Assembly (NCBI RefSeq): GCF_051027545.1
Contig: NZ_CP194902.1
Coordinates: 2,790,001-2,854,000 of the forward strand
Source: Methylocaldum sp002005105
GTDB lineage: Bacteria > Pseudomonadota > Gammaproteobacteria > Methylococcales > Methylococcaceae
DNA length: 64,000 nt
Direction: 5' to 3'
The notes under the pieces were generated by a model. That model saw only the letters and a list, made by a program, of their open reading frames with translations, made no database searches and was not told the origin of the DNA. Every line of letters begins with the position of its first letter. Within the stretch, counting starts at the first letter, position 1. The position numbers and the translations under genes are program-made. Shown piece by piece: positions 55,751-62,064 of this stretch.

Positions 55751-56991
55751 GTGACGCATCTCGACCCAAATGGCATCGCCATGAGCTCACTTATTGCGCC
55801 AACGTTCACCCGGGAGAAACCTTCGACGAGGTTCGCCGCGTAATCAGCTATTCGGTCAATGGCGTGCGCGAGCGTCGCCGGATTGCATCCATGGGAACCG
55901 GGCTCTGGCTCAGCCAAAGCGTTGCGGCAGAGTTGCGGGAAATATCCCGGCAGGGCCTCGAATTTATCGATCTTCTCAATCGATGCAGGCTCGAACTCTT
56001 TACCTTGAACGGGTTTCCATACGGCGGATTTCACTCGATCTCGCTCAAGGAACGGGTCTACCTGCCCGCTTGGACGGAACCGGCACGTTACGATTACACC
56101 CTCGATCTCGCCCAATTGCTCGCGGCATGCTTACCGGAATGGCAAAGCGAGGCCACCATATCGACGGTTCCCCTTGGATACAGGTATGGGTGGACGATCG
56201 AGCAAACCCGAAAAGCGGCAGATACTTTGTGCAGACTTGCAGCAGCACTGGAACGGCTGCACGAAGTCAGCGGCAAACGTATCCGCGTGTGTCTGGAAAT
56301 GGAGCCCGATGCTGCACTGGAGTCCACCGATGAAGCCATTGTTTTTTTTCAGCGCGATCTCCCGGAAGCGGCACAGCGCGCACGCCTGGAACCCGAACTG
56401 ATTCGCGAGTACTTGGGCGTATGCCTCGATGTCTGCCACCAAGCCGTCATGTTCGAAGATGTTGCCGCGTCATTGGCTCGACTTCGAAACGCAGGCATTG
56501 AAATCGGAAAAATTCAGCTTTCCAGCGCATTGGAGGTCATCGACCCGTCGGACCCGGAAGTTCGGCAAGTTTTACAAGGTTTTGCCGAGCCGCGGTACCT
56601 TCATCAAGTACGTTCGCAACTTGGCGATGGACGGGTAATAGGTGCAAGGGATCTTCCCATCGTATTGAATGACTCCGCTTGGGCGACGCATGCACCTTGG
56701 CGTATTCATTTCCATGTCCCGTTACAAATCAGCGGGTTCGGAAATGGAGCATTAGGAACGACCCGTGATCAGATCGGTAAGGTGTTCGACTTTCTCAGGA
56801 ACACGTCGGACTCAAAACCGCACCTGGAAATTGAAACCTACACCTGGCATGTTCTGCCCGAAGAGCTAAGACCCCAGACCGAGGACGGTCTTCTGACAAG
56901 CCTTGTGCAGGAAATTCAATGGGTTGAAGCAGAAATGAACGAGCGAGAGCTGCTTCATGGCTCGGAGTGTGATCAAGAAATAAGCATGTAA
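55747..56991 (+). CDS. eboE: EboE, metabolite traffic TIM-barrel protein
   Basis: A 414-aa protein starting at GTG 55747. The start of the fold, LTYCANVHPGETFDEV, and LFTLNGFPYGGFH are the typical opening of EboE proteins. Metal-site candidates are VCLEMEPDA, VCLDVCHQAVMFED, QLSSALEV and HFHVPL, followed by the C-terminal LEIETYTWHVLPEELRP. It is the last gene of the long operon. After it come 430 bases without a normal gene. EboD (dehydroquinate-synthase-like) is not in the window, and EboF is at 14249. Confidence 0.9.
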   Translation: MSDASRPKWHRHELTYCANVHPGETFDEVRRVISYSVNGVRERRRIASMGTGLWLSQSVAAELREISRQGLEFIDLLNRCRLELFTLNGFPYGGFHSISLKERVYLPAWTEPARYDYTLDLAQLLAACLPEWQSEATISTVPLGYRYGWTIEQTRKAADTLCRLAAALERLHEVSGKRIRVCLEMEPDAALESTDEAIVFFQRDLPEAAQRARLEPELIREYLGVCLDVCHQAVMFEDVAASLARLRNAGIEIGKIQLSSALEVIDPSDPEVRQVLQGFAEPRYLHQVRSQLGDGRVIGARDLPIVLNDSAWATHAPWRIHFHVPLQISGFGNGALGTTRDQIGKVFDFLRNTSDSKPHLEIETYTWHVLPEELRPQTEDGLLTSLVQEIQWVEAEMNERELLHGSECDQEISM

Positions 56992-57237
56992 GACGAGGAT
57001 ATTCTTGATGCAACGGGTCTATCAAAAGGTAAAGGTCTGTGCCACGTCTCGATCCTGTCTAAGGACCTGTCTTCAAACCTAGCACTTGGTTAGAGCAGCG
57101 AGGTTTGAAAAGAATGTGGTCCAATGAACGAGGCGGCCATGTGCCAAGCGACTTGAAAGATGCGTATTGTCCTTTCTTGATCCCATCCGGTCCCTTTGCC
57201 GGTGTTCCAGCCGGCACAAAAAGGGGGAGCCGCGGTT

Positions 57238-57288
57238 ATGTGCCGCCGGCAAGGAGGTGATCCCAAATCGCTTTCAATAAGGCATTAA
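57238..57288 (+). other. 16-codon ORF containing a 13-nt perfect anti-16S (Shine-Dalgarno) match
   Basis: The ORF encodes MCRRQGGDPKSLSIRH. AAGGAGGTGATCC at 57251-57263 is complementary over 13 bases to the 3' end of 16S rRNA, far more than a normal ribosome site. No start codon lies at a usable distance downstream in any good context. The 16 codons are preceded by a GGGGGAG at about eight bases. It may be a small peptide gene, a leader, or an RNA that holds 30S subunits. Confidence 0.3.
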
Positions 57289-57293
57289 TTTTT

Positions 57294-57373
57294 GTAGGGT
57301 GGGTTAGGCCGCAAGGCCGTAACCCACCGAGCGACCTCGAATCGGTGGGTTACGCTGCGCTAACCCACCCTAC
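57294..57373. repeat. REP-type long inverted repeat
   Basis: GTAGGGTGGGTTA at the left and TAACCCACCCTAC at the right are perfect inverted arms, with further internal copies of GTAACCCACCGA and TCGGTGGGTTAC. This is the GTAGGGTGGGTTA repeat type found scattered in many proteobacterial genomes. Confidence 0.8.
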
Positions 57374-57423
57374 GATTAATGTTCACTCGAATGCCGAATG
57401 GAATCAGACCGCTTGGTCGTGGC

Positions 57424-57753
57424 CTACATGCGCTTCAGAGAAACAACTCCATGCTCGGTTTTTTCCACCAACCCCTGCGCCAGCAGGTTTTTCCAATCGC
57501 GGCTTTCCGTAGCTGCAGAAACATTGCGGTAAATAGAGCGATACCAAAGATTGCGTTTAAGTTCATAAAGCTTAATTCCGCTCGGACGGGACGCCAAATA
57601 TTCCAGTACCTGGTACTGTCGTGGGTTGATTTCTTTACTATTCAACAGCTTTTTAATGCTTCTAGTTTGGCCCCGACGCGAAACGTGAATGGTCCTGCCC
57701 GATGGGTTTCGACAGTGATGTCCGACATTGGTGAACACTTTTGTGCAAGTCAA
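57424..57753 (-). CDS. Winged-helix DNA-binding-like protein
   Basis: A 109-aa ORF whose only upstream start is TTG 57753, with no good ribosome site. Residues about 40-105 have a winged-helix layout: INPRQYQVLEYLASRP (helix 1), IKLYELKRNL (helix 2), ESRDWKNLLAQGLVEKTEHG (recognition and wing), ending VSLKRM. The first 35 residues are basic and unstructured. It points away from the membrane protein at 58151. The target is unknown; it may be chromosomally isolated. Confidence 0.5.
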   Translation of the reverse strand: MTCTKVFTNVGHHCRNPSGRTIHVSRRGQTRSIKKLLNSKEINPRQYQVLEYLASRPSGIKLYELKRNLWYRSIYRNVSAATESRDWKNLLAQGLVEKTEHGVVSLKRM

Positions 57754-57883
57754 TATGCAAACGTATTATGTTGATTTTTTTATAAAAAAGAGAACTTCGC
57801 GCCAAATGATGCAAAGTTGTGTGCAAAGCATCTTGCTAGATGTCGCTTGTCACAAGACATGATCTTTTGATCAATCATCCGAT

Positions 57884-57907
57884 AAAAACCCGGCCAAACC
57901 GGGTTTT
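57884..57907. terminator. Intrinsic-terminator-like hairpin
   Basis: AAACCCGG and CCGGGTTT pair around a five-base loop, with A run before and T run after, so it could work in either direction. There is no gene ending here on either strand, which suggests an unannotated short transcript in the AT-rich stretch 57754-57883 or on the minus strand from 58150. Confidence 0.6.
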
Positions 57908-58150
57908 CCGCCCGATAAACATAACCAAGAAGGAGAGTTAGCGGTGCTTCCCCCCCCGTAATTTCCTGTATTGATCGTGTAACGCCCCGAGCGCATTCTC
58001 TCGCCGGAGTGGGCAGCGAAATCCATCCTGGGGATTTCGAGGGCGATCATTCGGTCTTTGCCGAGACTGCCGATCGAGGAAACGCTCCGAATAACGGCGG
58101 CCTGAGTATGGAGAAGTAAGGGGCCGTGAGGCCAACAACAGGGAGGAACG

Positions 58151-58843
58151 ATGGCAAAGGACGACAGCACCGAATCCGGCAAGACGGCCGCGTCCTCTGA
58201 TGAGGGGACGGCGCAGCATCAAGCTTCTATGTCATACGAATATTGGCTGGACATCGCCAGCGCGATCCTGCTGTCGGTTGCGGCTCTGGCTTCGTCGTGG
58301 GCCGGTTACCAGTCCAAACGCTGGAGCGGCGTTCAATCGACCAACTACAACACTTCCTCCATACGGTGGGTCCAAGCGACCCGCATGTCCACGTTCGCCT
58401 ATCTTTACCGATCCGTCGACCTGGAGCTTTTCATCGAGTGGCTCAATGCCTATAAGGACGGCGACGAAGAACGGGCGAGATTTTTCGAACAACGCTTTCG
58501 ACCCGAATTCAGGCCGGCCTTCGAAGCCTGGGTGGCCAGCCGGCCGCTGGAAAATGCTGCCGCACCCAGCTCGCCCTTCGTCCTGCCGGAGTACCGCCAG
58601 GAACTTTCCGACCGGGCTGCTCAATTGGAACAGGAAGCGGGAACGGCTTCCGATCAGGCCCAAGCCGCCAACCAGCAGGGCGACGACTATGTACTCACAA
58701 CGGTGATCTTTTCCGCCGCCCTGTTCTTCACGGGCATCGCCGCGCATTTCAGTAAGTTTCGGGTCCGCGTCGCATTGTTGAGCATCGCCGGGGTGATGGT
58801 TTTGGTTGGGCTGGGCCAGTTGGCGACCTATCCGGTTAGGTAG
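58151..58843 (+). CDS. Inner-membrane protein with coiled soluble domain, unrecognised
   Basis: A 230-aa protein with GGGAGGA before the ATG. After a polar N-terminus, a membrane helix (IASAILLSVAALASSWAGY) leads into a helical, charged periplasmic or cytosolic domain of about 115 residues (LFIEWLNAYKDGDEERARF...LEQEAGTASDQAQAANQQ). Two more helices end the protein (VLTTVIFSAALFFTGIA and VALLSIAGVMVLVGLG). I recall similar conserved membrane proteins without a function. It lies 102 bases before the patatin gene in the same direction and may share its transcript. Confidence 0.75.
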   Translation: MAKDDSTESGKTAASSDEGTAQHQASMSYEYWLDIASAILLSVAALASSWAGYQSKRWSGVQSTNYNTSSIRWVQATRMSTFAYLYRSVDLELFIEWLNAYKDGDEERARFFEQRFRPEFRPAFEAWVASRPLENAAAPSSPFVLPEYRQELSDRAAQLEQEAGTASDQAQAANQQGDDYVLTTVIFSAALFFTGIAAHFSKFRVRVALLSIAGVMVLVGLGQLATYPVR

Positions 58844-58945
58844 AAAGGCGAAACCACTCGGCCGGCCGTTGGTAAACCGGGGATCAGGACGAAATCACAA
58901 TCCTGCTCATCATCTGCTTAACGCATTTTCGGAGGATTTTTCTCG

Positions 58946-60058
58946 ATGAAACCCAAAGTTGCCATCGCCTGCCAGGGAGGCGGAAGCCAAACCGCGTTTA
59001 CGGCCGGCGTCTTCAAAGCCCTTGCGGAAAACAATGTTCAAGATCATTTCAACATCGTCAGCATTAGCGGAACCTCGGGCGGTGCCATCTGCGGTTTCAT
59101 GCTTTGGTACGCCTTGAAACACGGCGAAAAACCCTTTTGCAAGCGGGTCTTGGATTTCTGGAACGACAATACCGCCCAAACGTATCAGGAACGCCTTTTC
59201 AATGATTCCGTTATCCACTCGCTTTATCTGACGGGAAAGGGACTGATGCCCCAGTACAACGTGAGCCCCTCGTCTCCGGTGGCGCGCAGTTCCTTTTCGG
59301 TTGCGACTCTCGGTATTCGGAACGAATTCACGGATCTTCGGACGCTGTTGGAAACCCATATCGATGCAGACAAACTGGCCGCTCTGGGTCAGCAAACGGA
59401 GCCGCCGATTCTGATCATAGGCGCTTGCAATGTGCTCACCGGCCGACTGCATAAGTTCAGTTCATACCTCGAGCCGATCAAAATCGACTATCTCCTCGCT
59501 TCGGCGTGCGTTCCCAGCATCTTCCCGGCGGTGTCGATTGGCGAAATGGCCTATTGGGACGGGCTGTTTTCCGACAATCCGCCGATTTCTACTTTGATCG
59601 ATCCCCGGTTCGTCGGCGCTCGAAACATCCCCAATGAAATCTGGGTGATTAAGATCAATCCAACCACGGCCGATGAAATCCCGGTCGCGCCGGACGACAT
59701 TCTTGATCGCCATAACGAACTGACGGGCAACATATCCTTGTTTCACAGTCTGCGCCAAATCGAGCGGATCAACGATTTCATCGTCGCAGGAGCGTTCAAG
59801 GACGAATTTTTGGCCGAATTCGATATCAAGGAACCAATAAAGATTCCTCGATCGTTCCCCGACGATCCGGACGCGCCCTACCATATCCCGAGAATAGAGA
59901 TGTCGGTCGAATTGGCGAAAAGCTTGAATTACGAAAGCAAACTCGATCGCTGCCCCGAACATATCGCCCGTCTCGTCCAGGATGGCGAAGAGCAAGGACG
60001 GCGGTTTTTGGAATCAAGGTTAAAACAAACGAGTTCCCGTCCGCCGATGGACCCATAA
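58946..60058 (+). CDS. Patatin-like phospholipase
   Basis: A 370-aa protein with GGAGG before the ATG. The patatin signature is complete: the glycine-rich oxyanion region ACQGGGSQTAFTAG (G-G-G-x-x-T/R), the nucleophile elbow ISGTSGGAICG (G-x-S-x-G), and the dyad aspartate in YWDGLFSDNPP (D-G-x/A). No signal peptide or secretion repeat is visible, so it is intracellular or membrane-associated. Such enzymes hydrolyse acyl esters of phospholipids; PhaZ-type polyhydroxybutyrate depolymerases share the fold. Its regulation is not visible. A hairpin directly after the stop points to transcript ends on the opposite strand as well. Confidence 0.88.
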   Translation: MKPKVAIACQGGGSQTAFTAGVFKALAENNVQDHFNIVSISGTSGGAICGFMLWYALKHGEKPFCKRVLDFWNDNTAQTYQERLFNDSVIHSLYLTGKGLMPQYNVSPSSPVARSSFSVATLGIRNEFTDLRTLLETHIDADKLAALGQQTEPPILIIGACNVLTGRLHKFSSYLEPIKIDYLLASACVPSIFPAVSIGEMAYWDGLFSDNPPISTLIDPRFVGARNIPNEIWVIKINPTTADEIPVAPDDILDRHNELTGNISLFHSLRQIERINDFIVAGAFKDEFLAEFDIKEPIKIPRSFPDDPDAPYHIPRIEMSVELAKSLNYESKLDRCPEHIARLVQDGEEQGRRFLESRLKQTSSRPPMDP

Positions 60059-60060
60059 AA

Positions 60061-60088
60061 AACCCGGCTACGGGGTGCGAGCCGGGTT
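60061..60088 (-). terminator. Hairpin with T run on the minus strand
   Basis: AACCCGGCT and AGCCGGGTT form the stem. The A run at 60057-60062 gives a T run after the stem when read on the minus strand, so it suits leftward transcription. It also directly follows the patatin stop and could stabilise that mRNA end. Confidence 0.55.
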
Positions 60089-60247
60089 GTCGCCGAAGAC
60101 AATCACAAGAATTGATGCGACATATTCAGCGTAGACCAAATTCTCCGGACGGCAAACCGTAATATCCCGGAATACGCATTAATACGCATTTCCGCGCGGG
60201 TAGCGGTGCGACAGAATGGCGCCGCCAACCAGGTTCACGGACGAACC
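60089..60247. other. Short gene-free stretch upstream of a rightward terminator
   Basis: No ORF with a ribosome site. The part from 60205 onward has GC-rich segments that can fold (GGTTC/GAACC at 60230-60245) directly before the rightward terminator at 60248. A short structured RNA on the plus strand is possible, but no promoter is evident. Confidence 0.35.
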
Positions 60248-60272
60248 GCCCCGACAAACGGGGCTTTTTTTA
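60248..60272 (+). terminator. Rho-independent terminator, rightward
   Basis: GCCCCG and CGGGGC pair around ACAAA and are followed by seven T. It is a standard terminator for transcripts arriving from the patatin gene or from a small RNA in 60090-60247. Confidence 0.75.
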
Positions 60273-60279
60273 TTCCCAA

Positions 60280-60343
60280 TAAAAAACCCGGCCGAAGCCG
60301 GGTTAACTCAACACTCGTTGAAGTGGGAGGATAAGATATGCCG
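60280..60343 (-). ncRNA. Candidate sigma-54/NifA-dependent small RNA (about 60 nt)
   Basis: A perfect leftward sigma-54 promoter at 60354-60369 would start transcription near 60343. A terminator hairpin (AACCCGGC, loop, GCCGGGTT at 60285-60304) followed by a T run on the minus strand would end it near 60280. The predicted RNA has an accessible TATCCTCCCAC, complementary to ribosome-binding sites, then a small hairpin (CTTCAAC/GTTGAG), then the terminator, the usual layout of a regulatory RNA. The NifA-type site at 60620-60635 lies about 250 bases upstream. No ORF fits in this span. Promoter and terminator are seen; the RNA and its target are inference. Confidence 0.5.
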
Positions 60344-60353
60344 ATAATCTTTA

Positions 60354-60369
60354 AGCAACGGTTGTGCCA
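60354..60369 (-). promoter_or_regulatory. Perfect sigma-54 promoter, leftward
   Basis: On the minus strand the site reads TGGCACAACCGTTGCT, matching TGGCAC-R-N4-TTGCW at every position. The only structure downstream is the terminator at 60285-60304, so it appears to drive a very short transcript. It is divergent from the cysE promoter at 60730. Confidence 0.8.
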
Positions 60370-60619
60370 GATATTGATCATCCGATAAGTGTTTGAACCA
60401 TAGCGCAATTTTCGAAGGTATGATTCGGCCACGGAAAACGTATCCGCCAGCTATGCGCTAATATGGTGCCGCGCCGTCCATAGTGGTTCAGCGCGAACCG
60501 CAAATCCTCACGAAAAACTCAACGACTGCACTATAAGGGGCAAGCTTATGCCCCATCCGCGATCGTCTCGAATCTCCAAGAATCGTTTGGACGACGAGAA
60601 CGGATTCGCCACCCGAATT

Positions 60620-60635
60620 TGTAAGAAGTCTCACA
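60620..60635. promoter_or_regulatory. NifA upstream activating site (TGT-N10-ACA)
   Basis: TGTAAGAAGTCTCACA fits the NifA binding consensus exactly. It lies 95 bases upstream of the rightward sigma-54-like site at 60730 and about 250 bases upstream of the leftward one at 60369. The element is symmetric, so it can serve both. NifA is encoded 1.4 kb away. Confidence 0.7.
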
Positions 60636-60729
60636 ATTAATTACGGATTGTCGTGTTTGCCACTATCGGCATCGATCGGCATAAGTCCGCCAAGCGTTGA
60701 TTTAAAGGCATTTTGGTCTGGATTTGCCA

Positions 60730-60745
60730 TGGCATGAGGCATGCT
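60730..60745 (+). promoter_or_regulatory. Sigma-54-like promoter for serine acetyltransferase
   Basis: TGGCATGAGGCATGCT has the invariant GG and GC at the right distance and differs from consensus at two positions (CAT for CAC, ATGC for TTGC). The start would be near 60756, 128 bases before the ATG at 60884. With the NifA site upstream this is the arrangement of a nif-regulated promoter. Confidence 0.6.
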
Positions 60746-60883
60746 TCCGAAGAACCAAATCATTGCCGAATGGCTGTACCCGAATGCGAATTCATCAAAC
60801 CGAGGCCACCGTCAGTCGGTATTTCTCCACGAGTACTTTTCAAGCCGTCAACGGCCCACGAGCGAGATAGAGGTAGCGGGACC

Positions 60884-61711
60884 ATGAGACATCAAGCGAG
60901 CTATGAGATTCTGGACCGCAAAGTTGAATCTCTCTCGGATTCGGACGCTCGGCCCGCATCGGCCCCGTCGCCAAGACCGTCCGCCGGTTCCCGGGCGCAG
61001 AATCTATTCGCGGAATGGCGAGAAGACGTGGCCTGCGTTTTCGGCCGCGATCCCGCCGCCCGTACTCGCTTCGAAGTGTTGACGACTTACCCCGGCCTGC
61101 ATGCCGTTCTCATACACCGCGTGGCCCATCGTCTGTGGCAACGCGGATTTTTTTACGGGGCGCGCTTGCTGGCGTTCTTGACGCGGCTTTGGACCAATAT
61201 CGACATTCATCCCGGAGCGACCATCGGCCGCCGCTTTTTCATCGATCACGGAGCCGGGGTGGTCATAGGCGAAACGGCGGAAATCGGCGATGACGTCACG
61301 CTTTACCATGGCGTCACGCTGGGAGGTACGAGCTGGAACAAAGGCAAGCGCCACCCGACTCTAGGCGACGGCGTTCTGGTCGGCGCCGGCGCCAAGATTC
61401 TCGGGCCGATTACCCTTGGCGACAATGTGCGCGTAGGCGCCAATTCGGTCGTCGTCAAGGACGTGCCGGCAAACCGGACCGTGGTCGGCATTCCAGGGAG
61501 GATCGTGCAGCCCAAGGAAGGCGTTACCATGAATCCGCAGCGGATCGATCTCGATCATCACCACATCCCGGATGTCGTGAATCAGACCATGGCCGACATG
61601 AAGGCTCGCATCGAGTCGCTGGAAAATCTGGTTGCCGCGATGACTCCCCCTGAAAATGACCGTTTATACGCATTGCGAAACGTCGGCAATATAAGAGGTG
61701 GGCGGCTCTGA
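60884..61711 (+). CDS. cysE: Serine O-acetyltransferase, probably nif-regulated (NifP/CysE type)
   Basis: The start at ATG 60884 (GAGG upstream) gives 275 aa; the open frame reaches further up but without a ribosome site. After a variable N-terminus, the catalytic part is the left-handed beta-helix of CysE: DIHPGATIGRRFFIDHGAGVVIGETAEIGDD, the active-site loop VTLYHGVTLGGTSWNKGKRHP, and DNVRVGANSVVVKDVP. A C-terminal extension of about 60 residues contains HHHIPD and a helix. It transfers an acetyl group to serine for cysteine synthesis. Nitrogenase cofactor assembly has a high sulphur demand, and a nif-specific serine acetyltransferase (NifP) is known in Azotobacter. The NifA-type site and sigma-54-like promoter upstream support that role here. 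Confidence 0.9.
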   Translation: MRHQASYEILDRKVESLSDSDARPASAPSPRPSAGSRAQNLFAEWREDVACVFGRDPAARTRFEVLTTYPGLHAVLIHRVAHRLWQRGFFYGARLLAFLTRLWTNIDIHPGATIGRRFFIDHGAGVVIGETAEIGDDVTLYHGVTLGGTSWNKGKRHPTLGDGVLVGAGAKILGPITLGDNVRVGANSVVVKDVPANRTVVGIPGRIVQPKEGVTMNPQRIDLDHHHIPDVVNQTMADMKARIESLENLVAAMTPPENDRLYALRNVGNIRGGRL

Positions 61712-62064
61712 GCCTGGCTCGCCCGACGTGATGAGGATGGGACGAACTCCGACCTCGAATACAGCAAATCTCCGTCAATGTTGAACCGTTTATCGACGTG
61801 TCCCATGCCGCATTTTCCGTAGCTTGATCGAACCAGTCCCGCCGGTCCGATAGCGACCGGCATTGCCCTTCGGGGCTACCTATGACCAAGGCAGCCGTTC
61901 CGGATCGTAACCGAGCGGCCGAGGTCCATTTCCAAAGCCGAAACCGGGCATAAAACCTGCTTCATCCCATTAATCGAGTTCTGAAGTTGCCAGCGGAGGC
62001 TCATCAGAGCTGCATTCGAGCATATCAGGGAATTGCGGGCTAACCCCACCGTACGAGGCCGGCT
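61712..62064. other. cysE-nifA intergenic region, no gene seen
   Basis: I see no ORF with a ribosome site, no terminator hairpin with a T run and no sigma-54 consensus. nifA may be cotranscribed with cysE or have its own sigma-70 promoter here. Confidence 0.5.

Larger units (their letters stand above)
56992..57423. other. Gene-free stretch with ribosome-site-like motif and repeat
   Basis: No normal gene. It holds a foldback around TGCCGG/CCGGCA (57198-57217), a 16-codon ORF at 57238-57288 and the repeat at 57294-57373. Confidence 0.5.

Noticed and set aside
60338..60388. 16-codon plus-strand ORF with GGGAGG upstream (MPIIFKQRLCQILIIR)
   Set aside because: It overlaps a perfect sigma-54 promoter on the other strand and follows a rightward terminator with no promoter in between; the minus-strand RNA reading explains the sequence better, though it is not excluded.
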